Under the pieces are notes generated by a model that was not told the origin of the DNA, made no database searches, and saw nothing but the letters and a program-made list of their open reading frames with translations. A stretch of 64,000 nucleotides of DNA, taken from NCBI GenBank assembly GCA_013396915.1, contig VWZL01000812.1, forward strand, positions 155,036 through 219,035. Direction: 5' to 3'. Within the stretch, counting starts at the first letter, position 1, and every line of letters begins with the position of its first letter. The position numbers and the translations under genes are program-made. The DNA is from Stercorarius parasiticus. Taxonomy: Eukaryota; Chordata; Aves; Charadriiformes; Stercorariidae. Positions 52,801-63,524 of the stretch are shown here, one piece after another.

Positions 52801-52820
52801 AACCTACATATTTCTGTTTC
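46872..52820. other. Unique AT-rich DNA, no gene seen
   Basis: No exon or repeat family recognised. The longest open frames (119 codons at 49265-49624 minus; 98 codons at 47888-48184 minus) are AT-driven or low in complexity. The patch 49640-49960 is GC-richer but shows no domain. Confidence 0.55.
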
Positions 52821-54190
52821 ATAGAATCACAGAATTTCTGAGGTTGGAAGGAACATCTGGAGATCGTCTTGTCCAACCACCTGCCCAAACCAAGGTCAGC
52901 AAAAGCAGGTTGCTCAGGACCATATCTAGCTGGGCTTTTTATACCCCCCAAGGACAACTCCACAACATCTCTGGAAAACTTGCTCCAATATTTGATCACT
53001 GTTAGAGTAAAAAAAAGAGGTTTTTGCGTATTGAAGTGTAATTTATCATGTCATTGTCTTGGTTCTTGTCCTATTGTTGGATATCACTTAGAGGAATCCA
53101 GCTCCTTTTTTTATTCCTCACCCATCAGATATTTATATACGAGTAAGATCCCTCCTGAGCCTGCTAGTCTCCAGACTAAACAGATACAGTTGTCTCAGCC
53201 TCTCCTAATACTACAGGTGCTCCAGTCTCTTGATAATAATTATCAAAGATTATAATCTCTGTGGCCTTTCTTTGGATTCTCTCCAGTATGTCTATGTCTG
53301 CCTTGTACTGGCAAGACCAGGACTGGGCACAGTACTCCATATATATTTCACAAGTCCTGAACACAGAAGGAGCACCTCCCTCAGCCTGCTGGCAACACTC
53401 GTCCTCATGCAGCCCAGGAGGCTCTTGGCCTCCTTTGCCACAAGGCTGGAAAGTCAACTTGGTGTCTACCAGGATCCCCAGGTCTTTTTCTGCAGCACTG
53501 CTTTTCAGCTAGTCGGCCCTCAGCAGGTACAGGTGCCTGGGGTTATACTTCGACATTTCCTTTTGTTGAAGTTCATGAGGCTCCCCTCTGCCTGTTGAGG
53601 TCCCTATGAATGGCAGTACAACTATCTGATCTAACCAACACTCCCAGTTTTGTATCTTCTGCAAACCTGCTGGGGGTGCAGTATACCACGTCATCCATAT
53701 CATTAGTGAAGTGAAAAAGTATTCGTCCCAGTCTTGACCCCTGGGGCACACCATTAGTGACCACTCTCCAGCTGAACTTTGTGCCATTAATGATAACTCT
53801 TTGATCCTGGCAGTTCAGTCAGCTTTTAATTCACTCCCCTGTCCAATTAACTAGCATGTAATTCATCAGTTTGTCAATGAAATGTTATGACATTGTGAAG
53901 AAGACTTGCTAAAGTCAAGTTATACAACATCTACCACTCTCCCCTCATCCACCCTGCTAGCCATTTCATCACAGAAGGTGATTATAAGGTTGATTAGGCA
54001 TGATTTCCCCTTCATAAATCCATGCTGATAACCCCCAAGGGCCACCTTCTCCTTCATATGCTTGGAAAAGGTTTCCACGATTATTTGCTCCACCACCTTC
54101 CTGGGGATTGAGGTGAGGCTCAGCAGCTCACTAGGGATCACCAGATCCTCCTTCTCGCCTTTCTTGAAGATGACAGATCTTGCATTTAGT
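52821..54190 (-). mobile_element. CR1, 1.4 kb
   Basis: Minus-strand CR1 starting with ATAGAATCACAGAATTTCTG and TTGGAAGGAACATCTGGAGA, through GTCTACCAGGATCCCCAGG, ACCCCTGGGGCACACCA, CTTCATAAATCCATGCTGAT and CTTCCTGGGGATTGAGGTGA, to the palm N-terminal region near 54180. Markedly diverged; subfamily differs from the 18- and 46-kb copies (CAGTACTCCA and AATCTCTGTGGCC blocks). Right boundary approximate. Confidence 0.88.
53176..54141 (-). pseudogene. CR1 ORF2 remnant, frameshifted reverse transcriptase
   Basis: Three minus-strand open stretches in different frames give the order of CR1 ORF2. At 53920-54141: LLSLTSIPRKVVEQIIVETF, YQHGFMKGKSCLINLI, DEGRVVDVV, ending just before motif A. At 53573-53764: GVPQGSRLGRILF and FAEDTKLG, where the first aspartate of FADD is kept and the expected alanine-aspartate-aspartate reads alanine-glutamate-aspartate. 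At 53176-53457: YMEYCAQSWSCQYKADIDIL and ERIQRKATEI. Multiple frameshifts make it non-functional. Confidence 0.82.
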
Positions 54191-54551
54191 TACTTTATGT
54201 ATGGCATATACCTGTATGCGTACTATGTTGGCCAAAATTCTGAAAGTCTGAAAGGAGGAATTCTTTCATGTGAAAAACGTCACAGGGTCAGAAACAGATT
54301 CAGAAGTGAATGTCACCCTGTACCTAGTGGCTATGTGTTGAGCAGAGTGTGAGCTGACCCTGCTGCAATGCCCAGTCTCAGCCCTGATAAAGGGGGACAG
54401 ACACATCCTCCTGCTGGAGGCTTATGTCATCACTTCTGATGGTGTAGGATGAAAAGCAGACTGTCTCTGATGAAACTGGTCTGGGAGACCAAAGACTGTC
54501 TGTGAATGATGATTAGTTCATTTTACCCAATCAAATATGTTCTTTAATCTT

Positions 54552-54650
54552 AAAAAAAAAAAAAAAATCTTTCAACTGTTATTTACATTTAAAAAAACCA
54601 CGAACACCACTACCAGAAAAAAAAAACAAAACAAAACAAAACGAAAAGAA
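54552..54650. repeat. Poly-A and (CAAAA)n tract
   Basis: A run of 16 A at 54552-54567 followed by AAAAAAACC and, from 54616, ACAAAACAAAACAAAACG-type repeats. Simple A-rich DNA. Confidence 0.8.
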
Positions 54651-56023
54651 CCCTGAAAGCTGCAATGCAGTTCCATACAAAAAGAAATTTCAATTAAATC
54701 CCTGATACAGTTAAGAGACATCATCGACTGTCCAAAAAAAGCAATTCTCAAGGGAGTTGCAAGCATGCTACCAATTTGACAATGGTCAGAATTTAAAAAT
54801 TATTTATAAGTACATTCCTGCATATTTTTAAAAAATACAACAGTATTTGTGGTTCCCAAAGGATTTCTTCACTGCATTTCAACAAAGGCTGACATTTAGA
54901 AAGCCCTTTTTGATAAAGTTTACTCTATAACAAACCACATTACGTGATTTCAAACATGTTTTTGCATTAGATAGATTCACCATTGCAGTTATTTACTTGT
55001 TTTTCTGTAAATCAGAGACACAAAATATAACAAGATCTAAAACATACTCCTTATATTTATATGGTAGCAATGGTGTGTAAGAAGCCCATGCTGTGTCAAT
55101 GACAGATAATATCCCTGCACACTGCGCAGAAAGTTGAACCCCCTGAAGTTTGAGCTATTAGGTTTACGTGGGACAGCAAGTATGCTGTTGTGGAATATCA
55201 ACAAGACAAAATGGCAACAGGACATTTGATTCCCCAAAAGTGGGGAACTAAAATGGAAGCAGTAGGAAATGAGCTACAAGAGAAGCAGGAGACATGCCCT
55301 TTGCTTCCCACATGGCAGACAACAGATCTCACACCCAAGAGAAACACATGAGTTGCAAAATACTCTTATTTGCTCTTTCCTTTGTCCAGTGCTAGAACTT
55401 CTAGCGGTTTGTTGAGTTAAAATCATTGATGATTTAAAAAATATGAAAATGTTGTCAAGTAGTTGGTGAACACAATTATGCTATCACAAACAAAATTTAA
55501 GTATGTCAGTGCAATACATTCCAAACATAGCATATTAAATGTATATCAATTGCTGTTGTCAGATAAATTTCATTCTTATTTATAATACGTTGTACATGGC
55601 TCTGTTTATTTCATTTTCTTTATTTATCTAAACTATATCATCTAACAATAGCAAAATAAAGACATTTACATGTCATGCCATAAAGACGTGATTATTCTCT
55701 TAGTTCACACTGAAAGAAAAAAGATATATGCTGAAGAAAAATTTTATTCTTTCATTAGAAATTCAAAATTGGTATGGTTCCAAAATTATTCTTCAAGATG
55801 AATAACCTAAGAATTTAAATATTTTAAACCTGTATGCATATGCAACATGGAAAACAACTGTCAAATAAGAAAAATAAATCTGTTCTCTCATGTCCTTTTC
55901 ATCCATGCCCTCTTCCCAAAAACTCAACATAAAAATAAAAAATGCAGCATCAGTGAATCCTCATTTCCTGGCAATAAAAAAAAAAATATTAAATTTTCAG
56001 GTAAAGCAGATGTATTTCTTCTT

Positions 56024-56100
56024 TAAAAAAAAAAAACAAAAAACAAAACAAAAAAAACCCCAAACAAACAAAAAAACCCCCACAAAACAAAACAAAACAC
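56024..56100. repeat. A-rich (CAAAA)n/(CAAA)n tract
   Basis: About 75 bp of A with interspersed C, including ACCCC interruptions. The lysine-rich open frame 55890-56159 (plus) is a by-product. Confidence 0.85.
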
Positions 56101-56257
56101 AAGAAAGCCATCAGCACAGTGACAGACATGTTAAATGCATATCGTTTTCAGTATATTAAAAAAGACTTCTCATAAAAGCACACTGCTGGGAAAATCTAAG
56201 CATGCTAAAAAAGAAGTACTTCCAGAGAAGTTTTTCCTGACCTGTAGATGGTGAGAT

Positions 56258-56285
56258 ACACACACACACACACACACACACACAC
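56258..56285. repeat. (CA)14 microsatellite
   Basis: Uninterrupted AC/CA dinucleotide array of 28 bp. Confidence 0.95.
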
Positions 56286-56418
56286 TTTCTGTTAGAATAA
56301 AACAGGAGATTTTTCACTTTTCTTGCATAAAGTTTTGACTTTGCATCCCATACTATGTTTGCTGTATTTTATTCACTTCATCCAGTTGTAGATAGGGTGA
56401 GGTGAAGTCATACAATGA

Positions 56419-57800
56419 CAGAATCACATAGAATTCTTTGGATTGGAAGGGACCCTTAAAGATCATCTAGTCCAACCTCCCCTGCAATAAGCAGGGACAT
56501 CTTCAACTACATCATGTTGCTCAGAGCCTCCTCCAACCTGACCTTGAATGTTTCCATTCAAGGATGAGCATCTACCATCTCTCTGGGAAACCTGTGCCAG
56601 TGTCTCACCGCTCTCATTGTAAATGATTTCTTCCTTAGATCTAGGCTAAATCTGCCCTCTTTTAGTTTAAAAACACTACCCCTTGTCCTATTGCAACAGA
56701 CCCTGCTAAAATGTTTGTCCCCATCTTTCCTGTAAGCCCCATTTAAGTACTGGAAGGCTGCTATAAGGTCTCCCCAAAGCCTTCTCTTCTCCAGGCTGAA
56801 AAACCACAACTCTCTTGGCCTGTCCTCATACGAGTGGTGCTCCATCCCTCTGATTATTTTTGTGCCCCTCCTCTGGACCTGCTCCAATAGGTCCATGTCT
56901 TTCCTGTGCTAAGGGCTACAGGGCTTGATACAGTACTCCAGGTGGGGTCTCACCAAAGGAGAGTAGAGGGGCAGAATCACCTCCCTTGACTTCTGGCCAT
57001 GCTTCTTTTGATGCAGCCCAAGATATGGTTTGCTTTCTAGGCTGCGAGCGCACATTGCCGAGTGATGTCCAGCTTTTCATCCACCAGTACCCCAAAGTGC
57101 TTCTTGGCAGGGCTGCTCTCAAACCCTTCATCCCCCACCCTGTATCGATACCAGGGTTGCCCTCACCCAGGTGCAGGAACCTGCGCCTGGCCTTGTTGAA
57201 CCTCATGAGGTTCACACGGGCCCAGTTCTCAAGCTTGTCCAGGTCCCTCTGGAGGTCATCCTGTCCCTTGGGTGTGTCAACCGCACAGCTCAGCTTGATG
57301 TTGTCTGCAAACTTGCTAAGGGTGCACTCAGTCCTACTGTCTATGTCATTGATGAAGATATTGAACAACTCTGGTCCCAACACAGATCCTTGCAGGACAC
57401 CACTTGTGTCATCTCCATCTGGACATTGAGACATTGTCCACTACCCTCTGGATGTGACCATCCAAACAATTCCTCATCCACCAAAGTGTCTGCCCATCAA
57501 ATCCATCTCTCTCCGATTTAGAGAGAAGGATGTTGTGGAGTACCATGTCAAAGGCCTTAGAGAAGTCCAGATAGATGACAACTGTACCTGTTCCCTTGTC
57601 CACTGAGGCAGTCACTCCATCATAGAAGGCCACTATTTTGGTCAGACGGGACTTGCCCTTGGTGAAACCATGGCAGCTGTCTTGAATCACCTCCCTATTC
57701 TCCATGTGCCTTAGCATAGCTTCTAGGAGGATCTGTTCCATCGTCTTCCCAGGCACAGAGGTGAGGCTGATAAGTCGTGAGTTCCCAGGATCCTCCCGAA
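56419..57800 (-). mobile_element. CR1, 1.4 kb
   Basis: Minus-strand CR1 starting at CAGAATCACATAGAATTC, then TTGGATTGGAAGGGACCCTT, AAAGATCATCTAGTCCAACC, CTGCCCTCTTTTAGTTTAAA, TGTTGAACCTCATGAGGTTC, AGGACACCACTTGTGTCATC and AAGGCCTTAGAGAAGTCCAG, reaching the GNYRP-equivalent region near 57790. It starts in nearly the same part of ORF2 as the 52.8-kb copy but belongs to another subfamily (shared TTTAGTTTAAA block with the 34-kb copy). Confidence 0.92.
56558..57756 (-). pseudogene. CR1 ORF2 remnant with intact motif A but mutated FADD
   Basis: Minus-strand open stretches 57409-57756, 56916-57434 and 56558-56896, in shifted frames, follow ORF2 order. Seen: [51 protein letters not shown] (motif A aspartate present), [28 protein letters not shown] (FADD changed to FADN), [60 protein letters not shown] and RFSLDLRKKSF. 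Upstream endonuclease is absent. Frameshifts at about 57420 and 56910 and the FADN change make it inactive. Confidence 0.88.
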
Positions 57801-58469
57801 GTCACCAAGGTATTACTTACTATGCTATTGTTCTGGTATGGTGTTATGGATATATTGGGCATGGGCCTGGAGACAATGGTGCAGAAGTAAAATGAATATC
57901 CAATAGTATTTACTACAGGGAATTGATACAACTGTTAGTACTGTTAATAGTGGAAGTCTGCTCTCTGCTAGGTGTGAAAGGGAAGCTATAGAACTGTGTT
58001 GAGACAAATACCTGCAAATCAATGCCATGTGCGTATTGCGTAAGCTAATGGATGGATGAAATGTCCTTCATCAACATATGCATCTGTGCTATAACAGAAG
58101 TATGTCCATGCTAATAAATTGATGCTTTGCATTTTTCTCTTTTTCTAAATATTGATAATTCAAGCACAATGAAGCAAGCCAAATTGCAGGAGTGTCTAGA
58201 AAGATGTTACATACAGACTCTCCCAAAAAGCTATTGAATTGTTTGAAAAACATCAGACGAAGCCACTCTATTTCGCCATGTTTTGGAGGTAGTCTTGCTG
58301 TATTGTTTGTTTCTATTGTAAATTTATGAACAGTTTAAAACAAAAATAATACAAAGTATTAGAGAGATTTACTTAGTCTGGACAAATTGCAGTCATGTGT
58401 TTTATCCATTTAAAATCCAGTACTTTAATGTAAAATATCACTACTTTATTTCCAGAGTAACTTAAGAAA

Positions 58470-58507
58470 ACATTTACAACAAAAGTAAACATTTACAACA
58501 AAAGTAA
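58470..58507. repeat. 19-bp unit duplicated in tandem
   Basis: ACATTTACAACAAAAGTAA at 58470-58488 is repeated exactly at 58489-58507, followed by a third partial start (ACAAATT). Perfect identity suggests a recent slip or an assembly effect. Confidence 0.85.
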
Positions 58508-61142
58508 ACAAATTCCTAATTCGATAATTTTTATGTCTTACTACTGCTAATAGTTCTTTTTCTCCCCCTTTCAGATAACAAAATTGCATGTCTTCTGCTG
58601 CACTGATTGTTGGCCCAAACTCTTCTGACTACTCTAATGAACAGGGGTGGATTATTAATCATTGTCTCTTAGATTACTACCTGGCTGTTTCCCAAAGAGT
58701 TACACATTAAATGGATAACGGAAAGGCTGCTGCCATGGATAAAAGACTATAAGATATGGGAAGACAAAGGAAAGACGGGGTCTGAAGGAAACTTGCAGCT
58801 TAAATTCTCTTCTAACCCTGCATGTTTTTAAGAGACAATTCATGTTATCTCTTGACTTGTCCAAAATATGCCAAGAGAACCACCCCCAGGAGCTGTTTAT
58901 TTCTTTGACTGTGAAGGGAGCCTCAGTGACTCACATGATTAACCCTCAGGCATCTAAAGTACGGTCAGTTGAATTCAGTCCATGAGAGAGTCTTCTGTGC
59001 TACTTGTGACACATAGACTCCTTTAATAAAAGAAACAGATACAATGAGAACATTCTTCTGTTCTAAGACAAATTTACACATTTCTTTAGCTCAAATAGGA
59101 CAATGTACTTAGAGGTGCATGGAAATGCAGTTTTTTCATCAGCTATGATCTGAAGATTTGCAGGAAAGTGATTGCTTACATTCATAGGCATTCTGTGAAT
59201 ATGGTAAAAAATGATCAACATATTTTTTTCATATTCACATAGAAGATTCATATGCAGATAGTACAAAACATAACAGGGACTTTAATCTCAGGCTTTCCAA
59301 AATCAATGCAAAAAACTTGTGGAAAAAAAGGATAATTCAAGAAGCAACAGGATATGACATTAATTGCAATTTTACTAATAAAGGACTGATGGTGGTTAAC
59401 ACTTTTGGATAAAGATGCATTACAGTGTCTAAATTCTGCAAAGATTTTGATTATAAAATTTCTTAAATCAAGATTACTGACTGATCTTTGTTGACATGAT
59501 GTCTTTGTCTTCATTCTAGATGCCCAGGATTTTGGGGGTTGTGTCCCAAGAGTTTGTTTTTCCTCCTGTTGTCTAGGCCCTGAGTCTGCCTGCTGTTATT
59601 CCTGCAACATCACACTTTTCTGAATGTTAACGGTTTCTGGTCCTTCATCTGATTTCCTGAGCTTATGATGCTCTTTTGTAAGGAAAAAATATTTTCTAGG
59701 AATACTTGCTAGGAAAAATGAAGTCCATCTTAACATGGAGATTTGAAATGTTCTGAGTAGTACAGTCCTGTCTTTTCCTCACGCTAGCCCCATTGAGCCA
59801 CTCACCTGTGTTGGACACTACATGTTGAAATATGATTTTACTGTATATTACACATGGAAAAACATGGCCTTTAAACTCTTTTCTTTACCCATTATTAACT
59901 GAAAACTGGGCTTCTGGATTGCTGTTACAAAGCGGTTTTGAGGACAAGGAAGGACAAAGAATGACAACATTGTGTGCTAGCATCCTTGAAAGAGGGTATC
60001 ACCCTGAAAGAAGAAATCCCTACTGATACAAAGCCTTTCTTCCTCCTCTGCAATTAACACCCTAGCAATTAGTCAGACTCATATCAACCCAGAAATACAA
60101 TTCAAACAATACATTTGCATAGATCATGACAGCTCATTACTTGTTATAAGAGGTTTACATACAGAAAGGGAGAATGTGAAGGTCCTATTTTTTTGAAAAC
60201 CATCCAACAACATTCAAGACAGAGAAATCTACTCATTCTGTCCCCACTCTTGTTGGTCTTATTTGTAATAATAATTTATAATTTGGCTTGAGGAGAAATA
60301 TAGGCAAATATACATCTACTTTTCTCTCATGAAGATGTAGGGAGTACTCTCCTCACCTGCCTTCACAGTCTCCGTGACTGATATGCTTGATAGCCATATG
60401 CTTGCTAAACTGGATTTCTGAACAGCTATGTCTTTTAAAGCTCTGACCCAAGGGAAGAAATGTGTTTTTAAACTGCTGTAGTGAACAATAGTTACCAAAT
60501 TAGACGAAAGTACAAAACAGGAAAACAAGAAAAATAATTTACGAGTATTTGCTATTAAAATTTATTATGGCTCCCAAGATAGCCTGCAATAAGAAGATGC
60601 TCTCTTTTTTCAGGTCGATGAAAAAAAAAACCAAAAATCCCACAAAACCTTAAGCTGATGAGAGCAGATCGCTTTGAAAAATGTTATTTTTAAAGATTAG
60701 CAAATCAATATATACATCAATAACTGCTTACACCCATAATATTACAGTTTTCCTGTTTATTTTTAACTGACAAAGTTAAGCATGAGAAGGCTTTTATTTT
60801 AATTCTAGTATATGAGTGATATACTAACATGGTTTACCTCTTGGTAGCAGATATTTAATTAAAATACCAACACAAATGTGATTGTGATAGTCTAGACTCT
60901 AGCCTTATTTTTTGATGTTGCACAATGAATTCTTCATTCAGTATGTGGTTGCTTAGTAAAAGCTGAAGTACAGTTAGCCTGACTTTAATAGCTAAGTGTT
61001 GATCTGGAGTGAATCATTGACTTTGATGACATTATTGACATGAATTGATTCACTTTGGATTTATGGATAAGTAATTTAGATCTCAATCTAACCTACAAAA
61101 TGTATTCTAAAAAGCTTATTTACACACTCAGGAAGGGGAGGG

Positions 61143-61197
61143 TGAGTCAGAGGAATTAATCTCACTTAACTACGGGCATGTGACTGAGGCATATAAA
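61143..61197 (+). promoter_or_regulatory. Weak promoter-like cluster (TGAGTCA and TATAAA)
   Basis: TGAGTCA (AP-1/Maf-type core) at 61143-61149 and TATAAA at 61192-61197 lie about 45 bp apart in a locally GC-richer patch. No downstream exon is identifiable. Such pairs also arise by chance. Confidence 0.2.
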
Positions 61198-61435
61198 GTA
61201 GAAGCCTAATCTTTCTACAGATTCTCTAGAATGGCAGGACAAGAGTAAACTCTGCATCAGCCTTAGGAAGCATCTGGTTTTCTTCACAGTTTATGCACAA
61301 AGCCCAGAATGAAAAGTGCCATAGTGTAAGTGTCTTGGTTAGGTGCTTAAATTTAAATGATGTATTTTATTCACATGACAGAAACTATTGTCTGAGTGAA
61401 TACTAAATTTTGATGCTGTCACTCAGTCTTACACC

Positions 61436-61560
61436 TGGGTGTTTACCGGATGCTTATAAGTACAGGTCTCGGGACCTGTCTCTTCTTTCTCTATATGCTA
61501 ACATTGTAGTTCAAGCTCTGCAATAAAGGCTGTTCATTGTAGAAATCATTCACTCAAAGT
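61436..61560 (+). promoter_or_regulatory. Candidate LTR core or promoter-polyadenylation pair
   Basis: TATAAG at 61455-61460 is followed at 61462-61479 by a perfect 7-bp-arm hairpin (ACAGGTC, loop TCGG, GACCTGT) and at 61522-61527 by AATAAA, 62 bp after the TATA-like box. This compact TATA-stem-AATAAA order is typical of a retroviral U3/R/U5 core. No family was recognised and no second LTR or internal region is seen, so it may be chance. Confidence 0.25.
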
Positions 61561-63130
61561 ATTTTGAATTGAGCATTAGGGTATTTTTATTTTTTTTTGT
61601 AAAAACAGCTCTGATTGGGAATAAACCCTGTAGGATATGAAAAAAAAAAAGAAAAGGTAGTACTAATGGAAGAGACTTTATATATCATTTATTTATTCTG
61701 AGAGGTTGGAACTGTATATAGTTTTAAATATCGTGTGTATACATTGCACATTAATAATCCAAATATTGGAATGTTATTAGTATTTTGGGAAGATCTTCTC
61801 TGCTAATATCTTATACCAAGAATCATTATCCTAAACAGAATTTAAAGACCTGAAGCCAGAAAATGCAAGTCTTCTTTCTTTTCAAGTGTTTTTGTCACTG
61901 AGGACCAGACATATGCGGTATTTCCTCTGAATGTCATTAGATTACATGCACATAGTCCCTTGCAATGACCTAGGGAATGCACTTCATCTACTTTCCATAG
62001 TCATGTAAAATTTTAATTACTTTACTCCTCTTAATATATTTTTTATTACATTCATAAGGATCAAAGAGCATCCTCTGTTGGCTAATACAACACCTGATTC
62101 TGTTGTGCTACTCGCTTAATGTAGCCTTGTGAATAGGGTAACTAACGGTGTTATGAAAGGGTATGGGCTCAATTCCTGTAGAGGATTTGCTTTCATTAAA
62201 ATTTCTTTTATTAACAGCTACATTCTTCTTACTGGGATGTGACTAAATTAATTTTTAGTTTTAAATTATTTTTCTCATATTTCTAATTGGTGTATCCAGA
62301 AGCCTGGGAGCATGAAAACAATAAGGAAGACATTAGAATGACAAAAGAGATCTCTAGACAAATTTTTCTGTTTTTATACAAAAAGATAGTATTACTTTGA
62401 AAAGGAGAAGTTTAAATTCTGACTTAAACTTCTAAAGGAAGCTTATAAGTTGATCTGCAGTCTGAGCTGAACAAGATTTGGGTTCTATTTTATGATTAAG
62501 AATGGCAAATACAGCAGCTGTAAAGGAATAACTTTCTTGTTTTAAGACAGAGCATCCCTTGTACTGGAAAAACAGAGATCAGCATCTTTCTGTGAGTTCA
62601 TGATGAAATGTAGGAAAGGATTACCTTAAGCCATTGTGAATTAGTTCTGGATGATCAAGGTCATTCATGATTATCGGGTGGGTTTGATTATGATCATTCT
62701 TTTCTACATAGGCCTAGCTATTATCTTTTTAAAATGCTCCTTCTTCCAGGCCAAGAGTTAAAGACTCAAAAACGCCCATCAGGTGCGTAAGTAGGGCCAT
62801 TTACCTACTACCACAAATGTAAATGTGTAGTATCGTAATCTCACACACAAGGTGTAGTTCAAACTGGTTCACCTCAAAAAAGGTATTGTAGAATCAAAAA
62901 AGATTCAGAAAAAGGTCAAAAAAGGTGGCAACCATTAACGGAATGACTTTCATTTACTTACTTAAAATATGGTCAAACTGCAGAACTCCTTACTACAGGA
63001 TGCCTTGATGCTAAAAAAATTATATAAACTCCAAGAGAAATTGAACACATTATTAGAAGACAAAGCCACAAATACTTACTAAACTTATAGGAACTTACAG
63101 GAACTACGCTGGCTCAGAAAATCCCAGGCC

Positions 63131-63214
63131 TGGTGGACTTGGCAGTGTTAGGTTAATGGTTGGACTCAATGACTTTAAAGGTCTTTTCCTATCTAAACAA
63201 TTCCATGATTCTAA
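63131..63214 (+). mobile_element. CR1 3' tip
   Basis: TGGTGGACTTGGCAGTGTTA, GGTTGGACTCAATGACTTTA, AAAGGTCTTTTCCTATCTAA and CCATGATTCTAAT are the last ~85 bp of a plus-strand CR1. The same 3' end type is found in the 18- and 46-kb copies. Extreme 5' truncation. Confidence 0.92.
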
Positions 63215-63524
63215 TATATTTGAAAGTATTAAAGCAAAGTGCCATTACACACATTTCTACAGTTATGCTTCTTCCTAGGCATCTATTTTTAAATGTCATT
63301 GGAGACAAGCTGCGGTCTGTACCAGTACAGCTCTTCTATTTGCCTTAAACAGGCCTTAGATGCACCATTTTTCACAGACAGGAAGGCTGGCTCAAGTTCC
63401 AGTAGAAGATAGCCAGCTATCTACCAAATATGAAGCAAATCCAGACTTAATCATATGTGAAACACACAGCTTGCTCCACATTCATCTCACCAAGGAGACC
63501 AGCTCCAGTGCAGGTAAGTCTGTA
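63215..63524. other. Unique DNA, possible 161-bp exon
   Basis: A pyrimidine-rich stretch ending TTAAACAG at 63352 and a GTGCAG/GTAAGT donor at 63513/63514 bound 161 bp. In that interval the only open frame starts at ATG 63360; other frames stop. The predicted protein is not recognised. Possibly a 5' exon or noncoding exon, but equally possibly chance beside the CR1. Confidence 0.25.

Larger units (their letters stand above)
54191..56418. other. Unique DNA with A-rich tracts
   Basis: No gene recognised. The stretch 54195-54500 is less AT-rich but unassigned. A-rich tracts at 54552-54567, 54585-54650 and 56024-56100 and a CA array at 56258-56285 are listed or noted; none carries an adjoining processed transcript that I recognise. 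Confidence 0.55.
57801..63130. other. Unique AT-rich DNA, no gene proven
   Basis: No host exon recognised. A 19-bp tandem duplication lies at 58470-58507. The patch 61130-61560 has promoter-like or LTR-like signals (see separate entry). Open frames are 60-88 codons and featureless. Confidence 0.5.

Noticed and set aside
56986..57521. Plus-strand frames of 147 and 116 codons
   Set aside because: They are antisense to CR1 ORF2 on the minus strand, whose motifs (for example FINDI and motif A) are clear.
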